From contig NZ_PCOC01000001.1 of NCBI RefSeq assembly GCF_002975205.1, forward strand, positions 992,001 to 1,056,000: 64,000 nt of DNA. The letters are read 5' to 3'. The position numbers were made by a program, and so were the translations under genes. A model generated the notes under the pieces. It worked only from the letters and a program-made list of their open reading frames with translations, was not told the origin of the DNA and ran no database searches. Every line of letters begins with the position of its first letter. Within the stretch, counting starts at the first letter, position 1. Shown piece by piece: positions 34,234 through 42,571 of the stretch. The DNA is from Ochrobactrum vermis (GTDB taxonomy: Bacteria; Pseudomonadota; Alphaproteobacteria; Rhizobiales; Rhizobiaceae).

Positions 34234-34366
34234 GAACGCTTATTCTGAGGGCATTTTTCCGAACAGCTTTACCTTTTTCTGGCGGCGTTCGCTTGTCGCG
34301 CCAAACATGAAATCGGCGAACCGGTTCGACTTGTGAGTTGTGGTTCTTTGTTACTTGGAGGGAAGC

Positions 34367-34684
34367 ATGAAGCTGCATTCGGTCGCCGCTATTCTCGCAT
34401 TTGCTGCAATCTTTACCATTGGAACCGTTGCCGAGACGGTTCCTGCTTTCAGTCAGAGCCATTCCATTGTCGTTGGAACACGGATTAACAACGGTCACAG
34501 AATACGATGCACCGAGGGTGCCCGATTGCTGAGAATGCGCGGCTTTCGCAATGTTCGCGCCTTGGATTGCCGTGGCAGTCATTTTCTTTACCGGGCAGAT
34601 CGGTCTCGCAGGACCTATGATGTGACCGTGCGAGCCAGAGACGGAAGAATAACGAATGTTCGCACTGTAAGATGGCGCCGCTGA
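34367..34684 (+). CDS. Small secreted basic protein, unknown function
   Basis: 105 residues. A signal peptide (MKLHSVAAILAFAAIFTIG) is followed by a basic domain with two cysteines (RIRCTEGARLLRMRGFRNVRALDCRG) and a beta-rich end (YDVTVRARDGRITNVRTVRW), resembling a PepSY-like or single-unit binding fold. The family is not identified with confidence. The ATG has a good GGAGGG site. It lies between the lipoprotein and DUF1269 genes in the same direction. Confidence 0.75.
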   Translation: MKLHSVAAILAFAAIFTIGTVAETVPAFSQSHSIVVGTRINNGHRIRCTEGARLLRMRGFRNVRALDCRGSHFLYRADRSRRTYDVTVRARDGRITNVRTVRWRR

Positions 34685-34730
34685 TCCATGTGGCGCTATC
34701 ATTTCAGGCTTCGAGGAAAGGAAAACAGCA

Positions 34731-35255
34731 GTGTCGGAACTGGTTGTAATTGGATTTGATACAGTGGGAGAGGCGGATGCCGTTCTTCTGAAGCTCAACC
34801 AGCTTCAAAAGGAATATCTTGTCGATCTTGAGGATGCGGTGATTGTCGTGCGGGATGAACAAGGCAAGGTTCATCTCAAGCAGAAATACAACCTGCCTGC
34901 GATGGGTGCCGGATCGGGGCTGCTTTCGGGAGCAATATGGGGCGGATTGGTGGGACTTATTTTTCTCAACCCGCTTGCCGGTATGGCTCTTGGCGGCGCG
35001 GTCGGGGCAGGTGCCGGAGCTTTGTCGGGATCGCTTACCGATTATGGTATCGACGACAAGTTCATCGTGTCGCTTGGCGAAACGATCCCGGAAAATTCAT
35101 CTGCCTTGTTCGTCCTTCTGCGCAAGATTCAGTGGGACAGGGTTATGGTCGATTTCCCGGATCTGCGTGGGCGGGTATTGAAAACGTCCCTGTCTCTCGA
35201 GCAGGAAGAGCGGCTTAAGAAAGCGCTCGAAGGAGCGTTGCCGCAAACCTCGTAG
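34731..35255 (+). CDS. DUF1269 membrane-associated protein
   Basis: 174 residues, starting at GTG after GGAAAGGAAA. The N-terminal ferredoxin-like part (VVIGFDTVGEADAVLLKL, VDLEDAVIVVRDEQGK) is followed by a glycine-rich hydrophobic hairpin (GSGLLSGAIWGGLVGLIFL and AGMALGGAVGAGAGALSG) and a C-terminal DYGIDDKFIVSLGETIPENSSALF. This is the DUF1269 pattern; members are stress-linked and of unknown function. Confidence 0.85.
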   Translation: MSELVVIGFDTVGEADAVLLKLNQLQKEYLVDLEDAVIVVRDEQGKVHLKQKYNLPAMGAGSGLLSGAIWGGLVGLIFLNPLAGMALGGAVGAGAGALSGSLTDYGIDDKFIVSLGETIPENSSALFVLLRKIQWDRVMVDFPDLRGRVLKTSLSLEQEERLKKALEGALPQTS

Positions 35256-35338
35256 TGTGACGTTGCCGGAAAACCGTGCATGCGAAACCATCGCGACCAG
35301 GCGGCCGTGCTGTGTCGATTTTCGAGCGAGGATATGAG

Positions 35339-36469
35339 TTGAAGCAAGTTTTCATCCTCGCTTTTGTTCTGCTTGTCGCAGCAGGATGCGCTGGTAACAG
35401 GGCTGTCACCGGTTTGGGAGCAAATGTCGACGACCGGGCGCATTCCAGAGCGGTGGTTCCGTTTACGGTTGCGACGGTACGGGAGAGAGTGGACGATCCG
35501 AGTATCGCCTATTCCCGCAACAGGTCTGAAATACTGAACTTTTCGACAATTGACGTGCATATCCCGGAAACGCATCGTCCGGGCAATGTTGAAACTGCAT
35601 CGGTCAAGCCCGATCCCCGAAGAAATTTTATGGCCTCGAACTATGCTCCATTGCCGGATCGACAGGCAATGATTGCAGAGCTGAACCGGCGTCTGGCAAG
35701 CCGCCCGGCGTCGCAACGCGAAATATTCATTTTCGTCCATGGCTATAACAATAACTTTGCCGAGGGACTGTTCCGCAACGCGCAGATTGTTCATGACTAT
35801 GAGGTCTCTTCGGTGCCGATCCATTTTTCATGGGCGTCTGCCGCGGCATTCACGCGTTATCTCTACGACCGTGACAGCGCGATCATCGCACGCAGGGGAT
35901 TGGCTGAAACACTCGAACTCGCGGCACAGACCAAAGCCAACGGCATTGTCATCGTCGGTCATTCGATGGGGGCGGTCGTCGTCATGGAAGCATTGAGAAC
36001 TCTGTCTGTAGATAAACGCCTCAATGTATTGAAGCGCATCAAGGGTGTGTTGCTCGCAGCACCTGATCTCGACCCTGATCTCTTCCGCAGCCAGATTGAT
36101 GATATCGACTATCTGCCCAAGCCTTTCACGATTGTCGTATCACGGCGTGATCGGGCTCTCGATATTTCTCGCAGGCTGGCAGGAGGTGAGCCGCGGGTTG
36201 GCAGTGGCTTTGACATCGCTTTCCTGCAGAACAAGAATATTCAGGTTCTTGATGTTTCCCAAGTCGATAGCGGTGGTCATAGCCTGTTCGCAAGCTCAGA
36301 TACGCTGATAAAGTTCCTGGGTTCGGGCTATCTGCTGCGCAGGCTTATTACTGACGAATATGCGGGCATGGACGATACTTTCATTGCTGCCGGACAGGGT
36401 ACGTTCGAGCAGGCCTCGCTGGCTCTTCATCTGCCCGCGCGCGTGATTGATCGCTTGAGTGTGCGTTAG
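35339..36469 (+). CDS. Lipoprotein alpha/beta hydrolase (DUF900)
   Basis: 376 residues from a TTG start that gives a clean lipoprotein signal peptide (KQVFILAFVLLVAAGC); GAGGA lies upstream. An upstream in-frame ATG would bury the signal, so it is rejected. The hydrolase domain has FVHGYNNNFAEGLFR, FSWASAAAFTRYLYDRDSA and the nucleophile elbow GHSMGAVVVMEAL. DUF900 proteins are esterase-like enzymes of unknown substrate. Its TAG stop overlaps the first bases of a dispersed repeat. Confidence 0.84.
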   Translation: MKQVFILAFVLLVAAGCAGNRAVTGLGANVDDRAHSRAVVPFTVATVRERVDDPSIAYSRNRSEILNFSTIDVHIPETHRPGNVETASVKPDPRRNFMASNYAPLPDRQAMIAELNRRLASRPASQREIFIFVHGYNNNFAEGLFRNAQIVHDYEVSSVPIHFSWASAAAFTRYLYDRDSAIIARRGLAETLELAAQTKANGIVIVGHSMGAVVVMEALRTLSVDKRLNVLKRIKGVLLAAPDLDPDLFRSQIDDIDYLPKPFTIVVSRRDRALDISRRLAGGEPRVGSGFDIAFLQNKNIQVLDVSQVDSGGHSLFASSDTLIKFLGSGYLLRRLITDEYAGMDDTFIAAGQGTFEQASLALHLPARVIDRLSVR

Positions 36470-36507
36470 AGCGCGTTTCAATCTGATTGGATCAGATCGG
36501 CGCTCTA
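36468..36507. repeat. Half copy of AGAGCGC-type palindromic repeat
   Basis: AGAGCGC...GGCGCTCTA around AATCTGATTGGATCAGATC, corresponding to the second hairpin of the full repeat. As at 30544, it begins inside the TAG stop codon of the gene before it. Confidence 0.8.
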
Positions 36508-36792
36508 ACTTATTATATTTCATGCATAATCTTGATCGTCCTCGTTTCACTCCGGTCGGATTATGCTCCAAGGGCACGTTCATAGCGGACGTTCGATGAT
36601 AAACTGGATTAAGCTTCTTGTGCGGCTTATCATCGGGCAAGTTTAACGGGTGCATAAATCAAGTCTCTAATTGAACTTGTCGTTATTGATCTGCCGGGTT
36701 ATTCTGCCCGAATATTACGTTCTGCCTTGGTTTTATTGTTCGACATCGATAGCGCATCGAAATTTTCGGCAACACAAAGGTGGCAATCATTG
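36508..36792. other. Intergenic region upstream of the urease genes
   Basis: About 285 bases between the repeat and ureD. It must contain the urease promoter. I see no strong NikR-like or FNR-like palindrome and cannot place a -35/-10 pair. Confidence 0.35.
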
Positions 36793-37617
36793 ATGAGCAC
36801 GGGTTGGCATGCCGAGCTCGAACTGCGGTTCGAGCATAATCGCGAAGTGACGCGGCTCATGCGGCGACGCCACGTGGGGCCGCTTGCGGTCCAAAAACCC
36901 TTCTATCCCGAAAAAGATGGCAGCGCCCATGTCTATCTACTTCATCCGCCCGGAGGTGTCGCTGGCGAAGATGTCCTTGATATTGCTTGTTCTTTGGGTC
37001 GCAGCGCCAGAGCCGTTCTAACAACGCCAGGTGCTACCAAATTCTATCGCAGCGATCGGGGCCAAAGCACGCAGACGACAAGGATCGACGTGGGTGAGGG
37101 CGGCGTATGTGAGTATCTCCCGCAGGAAACAATCGTTTTTAACGGCGCGAGGGCTTCCATAAGCACACAAGTCTCCCTGAGCGGAGATGCGGTCTATCTG
37201 GGGTGGGACATTATCAGTCTCGGGCGGCCTGCCTGTCAGGAAAGCTTCGACAGGGGCGAAGTCAGGCAACGGGTCGAAATATTCAGGGATGGAAAGCCGA
37301 TCTGGTTCGAACAGTTTCGCCTTCATGGCGCTGATCAGGCGATGAACGCAGCCTTTGCGTTCCGCGCCAAACCGATTGTCGCGACGATGGTTTATGCCGG
37401 TCCGGCAGATGAAAGCGCGCTTCAGTCTATTCGCGAAGCGGTGGGCGACGCAGCCAACAATCTGTTCTCGGTGTCGCGGCTCGAACGGGTGATTGTCTGT
37501 CGCTATCTCGGCGGACGAATGTCGGAAGCCAAGACGCTGTTTCGCAAAGTCTGGGAAGTTCTGCGGGAATCCGGACTGGGAAAACCGGCGGCTGTACCGC
37601 GCATCTGGGCAACGTAA
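36793..37617 (+). CDS. ureD: Urease accessory protein UreD
   Basis: 274 residues, the usual UreD length. The family core [17 protein letters not shown] and [14 protein letters not shown], plus [13 protein letters not shown], are present. UreD binds apo-urease and, with UreF and UreG, delivers nickel. The ATG at [14 protein letters not shown] was chosen by homology with the family start; the frame is open 22 codons further up. It is the first gene of a ureD-A-B-C-transporter cluster. Confidence 0.95.
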   Translation: MSTGWHAELELRFEHNREVTRLMRRRHVGPLAVQKPFYPEKDGSAHVYLLHPPGGVAGEDVLDIACSLGRSARAVLTTPGATKFYRSDRGQSTQTTRIDVGEGGVCEYLPQETIVFNGARASISTQVSLSGDAVYLGWDIISLGRPACQESFDRGEVRQRVEIFRDGKPIWFEQFRLHGADQAMNAAFAFRAKPIVATMVYAGPADESALQSIREAVGDAANNLFSVSRLERVIVCRYLGGRMSEAKTLFRKVWEVLRESGLGKPAAVPRIWAT

Positions 37618-37640
37618 TTGACTTTGGAGAGGGTCTACAA

Positions 37641-37943
37641 ATGGAACTATTGCCACGTGAAAAGGACAAACTTCTGATTTTCACCGCAGCATTGGTAGCG
37701 GAGCGACGCAGGGCCCGGGGGGTGAAACTCAACTACCCGGAAGTCGTGGCCTATATCTCTGCCGAAATTCTGGAGGGAGCGCGGGACGGCAAGACTGTCG
37801 CGGAGCTCATGTCCTACGGTGCGACCCTTCTCACACGTGACGAGGTGATGGATGGTGTGCCTGAGATGATCCACGACATTCAGGTGGAAGCCACATTTCC
37901 AGACGGAACCAAGCTGGTGACCGTCCACAACCCCATTCCGTAA
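37641..37943 (+). CDS. ureA: Urease gamma subunit UreA
   Basis: 100 residues, exactly the family length. [21 protein letters not shown] at the start and [14 protein letters not shown] later are typical. Together with UreB and UreC it forms the (ABC)3 trimer. A GGAGAGG ribosome site precedes the ATG, 23 bases past ureD. A repeat element separates it from ureB. Confidence 0.97.
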   Translation: MELLPREKDKLLIFTAALVAERRRARGVKLNYPEVVAYISAEILEGARDGKTVAELMSYGATLLTRDEVMDGVPEMIHDIQVEATFPDGTKLVTVHNPIP

Positions 37944-37944
37944 G

Positions 37945-38030
37945 GCGTTTCCTGAATCGTTGGAAACGCTCTGGCTTTTTGTTTTGCGCGCATCCTTTCC
38001 GAAAACCGTTTCACATTTTTCGGGATGCGC
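37945..38030. repeat. Palindromic repeat between ureA and ureB
   Basis: A GCGTTTCC/GGAAACGC hairpin (37945-37969), then an inverted copy of the first hairpin of the AGAGCGC repeat: GCGCATCC...CCGAAAACCGTTTCAC...GGGATGCGC (about 37988-38030). It fills nearly the whole 100-base gap between two structural genes of one enzyme. Confidence 0.8.
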
Positions 38031-38044
38031 TTCAGGAGACGATC

Positions 38045-38350
38045 ATGATACCGGGTGAATATTTCATCGAAGACGGGTCGATCGACCTCAATAACGGTCG
38101 CGAAACCCGCACCATCGCTGTTGAGAACACGGGCGACAGGCCGATCCAGGTTGGATCGCATTATCACTTCTACGAAACGAACGAGGCGCTTGTCTTCGAC
38201 CGGGAAAAAACGCGCGGTTTCCGCCTCAATATTCCGGCCGGTACTGCTGTGCGGTTCGAGCCGGGACAGGATCGCGAAGTCGAACTGGTCGCGCTTGACG
38301 GTGACCGGGAAGTCTACGGCTTCAATGCAAAAATCAACGGAAAACTTTAG
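38045..38350 (+). CDS. ureB: Urease beta subunit UreB
   Basis: 101 residues. [35 protein letters not shown] and [10 protein letters not shown] are standard UreB features. The ATG follows a CAGGAGA site; more upstream in-frame codons belong to the repeat element. ureC follows by 9 bases. Confidence 0.97.
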   Translation: MIPGEYFIEDGSIDLNNGRETRTIAVENTGDRPIQVGSHYHFYETNEALVFDREKTRGFRLNIPAGTAVRFEPGQDREVELVALDGDREVYGFNAKINGKL

Positions 38351-38359
38351 GAGGGACAG

Positions 38360-40063
38360 ATGGGGAGGATCTCAAGACAGGCCTATGCCGAACTGTATGG
38401 CCCGACCAAGGGTGACCGTCTGCGGCTGGCTGATACCGAGCTCATCATCGAAGTCGAGGAAGACCGTTGTATCTACGGCGAGGAAGTGACGTTTGGCGGC
38501 GGCAAGGTCATCCGTGACGGGATGGGGCAGGGACAGCGTCCCTCTGCCGAAACAGTCGATCTAGTCATCACCAATGTCATCATTCTCGACTATTGGGGCA
38601 TCATCAAAGCCGATGTCGGTATCAAGAACGGTCGTATCTCGGGGATCGGCAAAGCCGGTAATCCCGATATTCAGCCCGGCGTCAACATTGTCGTTGGACC
38701 TGGGACCGATGTAATTGCGGGTGAGGGCAAGATTCTCACCGCTGGCGGTATCGATACGCACATTCACTTTATCGCGCCGCAACAGGCCGAAGAAGCTCTG
38801 GCCAGCGGTACAACAACTTTGGTCGGCGGCGGAACGGGACCGACGGTTGGCACGCTCGCAACCACGGTGACACCGGGGCCATGGGCTATCCATCGTATGC
38901 TCGAGGCTGTGGAAGCGCTTCCGATCAATGTGGGATTGTTGGGCAAAGGCAATGCAAGCATGCCCGAACCCCTTCGCGAGCAGATCAGAGCTGGCGCTGT
39001 CGGCCTGAAGTTGCACGAGGACTGGGGCACCACGCCAGCGGCCATCGACAATTGTCTGAATGTCGCCGACGAAGAAGATATTCAGGTGGCCATCCATACG
39101 GACACGCTGAACGAGAGCGGGTTCGTCAAGGATACATTCGCTGCCATGAAGGGCAGGACCATCCACAGTTTCCATACAGAAGGTGCTGGCGGTGGTCATG
39201 CGCCCGATATCATTACAGCGGCAGGCGAAGAAAATATCCTGCCGTCCTCAACCAATCCGACCCGTCCTTACACCATCAATACAGTCGATGAGCACCTCGA
39301 TATGCTGATGGTCTGTCACCACCTCAGTCCGAAAATCCCCGAAGATGTGGCATTCGCGGAATCCCGCATCCGGCGTGAAACCATTGCCGCAGAAGATATT
39401 CTCCATGATCTGGGCGTGTTTTCGATGATGTCGTCGGACTCTCAGGCCATGGGACGCATTGGAGAGACAACGCTGCGCTGCTGGCAAACGGCTCACAAGA
39501 TGAAAGTACAGCGTGGCCCGTTAAGCCAGGATAGCAGCCGGAACGATAATTTCCGCGCCAAGCGTTACGTCGCCAAATACACGATCAATCCCGCAATCAC
39601 ACATGGATTTGCCCATGAGATTGGCTCTGTCGAAGTTGGAAAGCGGGCTGATCTGGTACTGTGGAAGCCGGAATTTTTTGGCGTGAAGCCAAGCCTCGTC
39701 ATGATTGGCGGTATGATAGCGATTGCGCCAATGGGTGACCCGAACGCATCGATCTCGACGCCCCAGCCGGTCCATTACCGGCCAATGTATGGTGTATTGG
39801 GGCGGGCGCTTGGCTCCACCGGTGTCACCTTTGTCTCGAAATCAGCGCTGGATGACGGTATTGGCGAGAAGCTGAAACTCAACAAGCAATTGGTCGCGGT
39901 CAAAGGGATCCGGACAATCCGCAAGAAGGACATGATCCATAACGGTCTTACGCCGAAACTGGAGGTCGATCCGCAGAACTATCAGGTGCGGGTGGACGGC
40001 GAAGTAATCACCTGTGAACCGGCTGACGTGCTGCCGATGGCGCAACGTTATTTCCTGTTTTAG
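38360..40063 (+). CDS. ureC: Urease alpha subunit UreC
   Basis: 567 residues, the standard length, and the catalytic subunit (urea to ammonia and carbamate). Nickel ligands fall at the canonical positions: His134 and His136 (DTHIHF) and the carbamylated Lys217 ([10 protein letters not shown]); the mobile flap has [22 protein letters not shown]. Nothing in the sequence suggests loss of activity. Nickel loading needs UreD, UreF, UreG and usually UreE, of which only D and F are in this window. Confidence 0.98.
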   Translation: MGRISRQAYAELYGPTKGDRLRLADTELIIEVEEDRCIYGEEVTFGGGKVIRDGMGQGQRPSAETVDLVITNVIILDYWGIIKADVGIKNGRISGIGKAGNPDIQPGVNIVVGPGTDVIAGEGKILTAGGIDTHIHFIAPQQAEEALASGTTTLVGGGTGPTVGTLATTVTPGPWAIHRMLEAVEALPINVGLLGKGNASMPEPLREQIRAGAVGLKLHEDWGTTPAAIDNCLNVADEEDIQVAIHTDTLNESGFVKDTFAAMKGRTIHSFHTEGAGGGHAPDIITAAGEENILPSSTNPTRPYTINTVDEHLDMLMVCHHLSPKIPEDVAFAESRIRRETIAAEDILHDLGVFSMMSSDSQAMGRIGETTLRCWQTAHKMKVQRGPLSQDSSRNDNFRAKRYVAKYTINPAITHGFAHEIGSVEVGKRADLVLWKPEFFGVKPSLVMIGGMIAIAPMGDPNASISTPQPVHYRPMYGVLGRALGSTGVTFVSKSALDDGIGEKLKLNKQLVAVKGIRTIRKKDMIHNGLTPKLEVDPQNYQVRVDGEVITCEPADVLPMAQRYFLF

Positions 40064-40100
40064 GCAGCGGATAAGGACACGCGTGAAAACAAAGCGATAG

Positions 40101-40136
40101 AGCATTTCCTATGGTTCAAACAGAACAGGAAATGCT
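40101..40136. repeat. Hairpin repeat between ureC and the urea transporter
   Basis: AGCATTTCCT/AGGAAATGCT, a perfect 10-bp stem with a 16-base loop. It resembles the AGAGCATC class of dispersed repeat at 19542 in its opening bases. Confidence 0.6.
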
Positions 40137-40163
40137 TTAGCCGCGAAAGAAGGGGTAAAATTC

Positions 40164-41207
40164 ATGCAGCTCAATGCCATGCAGGATCATCCTTCTCTGG
40201 GGTTTGTCGATTGGACGTTGCGCGGCATCGGTCAGGTGGTGTTCCAGAATAATCCGCTGTCCGGGCTGGTTATTCTGTTCGCCATTCTGGTCAACTCCTG
40301 GATTTATGCCCTCATCTGTGTGCTTGGTGTTGTCGCCAGCACGCTGACGGCAATCATCCTCAAGGCTGACAGGGGGCTTGTCCGGGACGGCTTGTTCGGG
40401 TTCAACGGAGCCTTGGTTGCTCTGGCGCTAATCGCGTTCACCAGTGCGGATTTTCGCAGCGGTGCACTGCCGTCGCCGGAGATGACGATCTATCTCATCT
40501 GCGGCGCAGCTTTTTCCAGCATGGCCTTTGCCAGCATCGCTGCGCTTCTGGGACCACACAAGGTTGCGCCTCTGACAATGCCATTCGTGCTGGTCGGCTG
40601 GCTCTTTCTGTTCGCAATTCTCAAGTTCGATGCCATAGAAGCCGGTCCGATGGCAAAGCCGGTTTCGCCGGAACAGTTTTCCTATGCGGTCCCTTATGTG
40701 CTTCCGACCTGGTATATGGGGATCGGCACTGCCATTGGGCAGATATTCTTTCAGGATAACTGGATCACCGGTTACATCATCCTTGCCGGTATCGCGATCC
40801 ATTCCCGGATAAGCGCTCTGATGGGCCTTCTGGGAGCGGTAACGGGAGCGGTGGTTGCTGCCGTATTTGGTGGTCCCGAAGGGGCTATTCGCGACGGGCT
40901 TTTCGGCTATAACGCGGCGTTGACGGCAATTGCGCTTGGCGGCTTTTTTCTCGTTTTCAACTGGAGCAGTTTCCTTTACGCCATCTTCGGCGCCGTCGTG
41001 GCCACATGGCTATGGGCTTCGGTTGCCATATTCCTGAAACCGATCGGAATGCCGGTGCTGACCTCGACGTTTGTGCTGGTCACCTGGGTCATGCTGATCG
41101 GACAATACGCTTTCAAGGCGCTGGTGCCCGTCGCTCCGGCTGATGCGACGTCTGCGGAGGAAAATCTCAGGCGATATCGTGAGACACTTCACTCACGACC
41201 GGAATAG
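40164..41207 (+). CDS. Urea transporter (UT family)
   Basis: 347 residues. Two internal repeats typical of UT channels: GQVVFQNNPLSGLVIL with DGLFGFNGALVALAL, and GQIFFQDNWITGYIILAG with DGLFGYNAALTAIAL. It admits urea to the cytosol for the urease encoded just upstream. The start ATG follows GAAGGGG. It overlaps the convergent ureF by 15 bases at its 3' end. Confidence 0.93.
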   Translation: MQLNAMQDHPSLGFVDWTLRGIGQVVFQNNPLSGLVILFAILVNSWIYALICVLGVVASTLTAIILKADRGLVRDGLFGFNGALVALALIAFTSADFRSGALPSPEMTIYLICGAAFSSMAFASIAALLGPHKVAPLTMPFVLVGWLFLFAILKFDAIEAGPMAKPVSPEQFSYAVPYVLPTWYMGIGTAIGQIFFQDNWITGYIILAGIAIHSRISALMGLLGAVTGAVVAAVFGGPEGAIRDGLFGYNAALTAIALGGFFLVFNWSSFLYAIFGAVVATWLWASVAIFLKPIGMPVLTSTFVLVTWVMLIGQYAFKALVPVAPADATSAEENLRRYRETLHSRPE

Positions 41208-41876
41208 TCGGCTGTATTGTGTCTCGTGCCAGGCACTCGCCATGGCCAGTGCGGGAGCGGTGTTGCCGATGTCGTCGTCATTCAGCGTGCGCGCTTTTTC
41301 AACAGCGCGTTCAATCTTCGCGGCACCTGCAATGAGTATCCTCTGGCCGGCGGTATGGCCGAGCGGGACGAGGCGGATTGCGGTCATGATCTGACTTTCG
41401 ACCACGCTCCACATGAGGCCGCGCAGAGCGTCGACGGGTTCAATATTCCAGTTACATGCTGCAATGGCAAAGGCTGCAGGGTAGGTGACGCGTCGTTCCG
41501 ATGCGAAGTTTCGCGCCTGATCGACACCAAGCTCCGCCAGCAATGTGAGCAAGGATTCACCCATGCGGCGATCCTCAAGTTCAAGTTCGCTGCTCTCGCG
41601 ACTTGCTGCAAGCCAGTCGTTCAGGCGGCAGAATTCGGCGTCGTCGTGTCGCGTCAGTGCCGAAATCATTCGCCAGAAAATAGCTCCGTCAAGCGCGGCG
41701 TAACTGTGTTCCAGAAGGCCGAGTACCCAATCGGCACAGCTTTCCTCGTTGGATACTGTTCCTGCGTGGACAGCCCATTCGAGCCCGCGCGAATAGGAAA
41801 ATGCACCAACGGGTTGGCTGGGACTGACAAGCCGCATGAGATGCAGCATGGGGAGTGCCGGAGAATGCATAGGCAT
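41193..41876 (-). CDS. ureF: Urease accessory protein UreF
   Basis: 227 residues from MPMHSPALP, the normal UreF length. SPSQPVGAFSYSRGLEWAV, RRMGESLLTLL and LVPLGHTAGQRILI are family hallmarks. With UreD and UreG it forms the nickel-insertion complex. An ATG two codons on (41870) has a better-spaced GGAA site; the frame is also open 40 codons upstream, overlapping ureJ. It lies on the strand opposite to ureC and its 3' end overlaps the transporter's. Confidence 0.92.
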   Translation of the reverse strand: MPMHSPALPMLHLMRLVSPSQPVGAFSYSRGLEWAVHAGTVSNEESCADWVLGLLEHSYAALDGAIFWRMISALTRHDDAEFCRLNDWLAASRESSELELEDRRMGESLLTLLAELGVDQARNFASERRVTYPAAFAIAACNWNIEPVDALRGLMWSVVESQIMTAIRLVPLGHTAGQRILIAGAAKIERAVEKARTLNDDDIGNTAPALAMASAWHETQYSRLFRS

Positions 41877-41952
41877 TTCCGGCTCTGGCCCATCATTTTG
41901 AATATCAGCTTCGGCGTGTCTCTTCGAATGATCCAGCAATGCGACGCTCACA

Positions 41953-42540
41953 TCAACCGGCCATGAGATAGAGCCCGCTGAGGGCAGCAAAGCCACCAGC
42001 CATCCGCATCACTATTTGCCCGGTGTGTCCCTTCAGCATACGCCCTGCTGCAAGGCCTACTCCGATGCCTGCTGTGTGGAGTAATGTCGTCGCAAGCGCA
42101 AAACCGGCGCCATAGGAAAGAAACGCGGCGCTGCCGATCTCGCCACCATGAGCATAGCCATGGAAGAAGGCGAAGAAACCGACGATAAGTGCTGCGGTCA
42201 GGGTCGATGCGCGGAATGCCATGGCGACGAAGAGGCCAAGAACAATCACCGACGCAAGGATGACCGGTTCGACATAGGGGAGTGAAACGCCGCTGAGCGC
42301 CGCCACGAATCCCAGGAGCATCACGCCCACAAAACTTAACGGAACGGCGACGAGCGCGCGTCCGCCAAGCATCGAAGCCCAAAGGCCGACAGCGACCATT
42401 GCAAGTATGTGGTCGGCCCCGGACAAGGGATGTGAAAACCCAGCGGCAAACGAACCATGTTCTGCGGGGTTGAGATGCGCGAATGCAGGGCTTGCCATCA
42501 CTGAAAACAGGGCGGCGGCAAGAATAAGTGTCCTTTTCAT
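41953..42540 (-). CDS. ureJ: HupE/UreJ family nickel/cobalt permease
   Basis: 195 residues: a signal peptide (KRTLILAAALFSVMASPAFA) and about six membrane helices. The HPLSGADHILAMVAVG motif near residues 37-52 and FAFFHGYAHGGE in the middle are the metal-binding signature of HupE/UreJ. It probably brings nickel to the urease. It is upstream of ureF in the same direction. A ureJ-ureF pair without ureE or ureG is unusual. Confidence 0.93.
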   Translation of the reverse strand: MKRTLILAAALFSVMASPAFAHLNPAEHGSFAAGFSHPLSGADHILAMVAVGLWASMLGGRALVAVPLSFVGVMLLGFVAALSGVSLPYVEPVILASVIVLGLFVAMAFRASTLTAALIVGFFAFFHGYAHGGEIGSAAFLSYGAGFALATTLLHTAGIGVGLAAGRMLKGHTGQIVMRMAGGFAALSGLYLMAG

Positions 42541-42571
42541 TTTCGCTTCCTTTCAACAATAATGGTTACGC

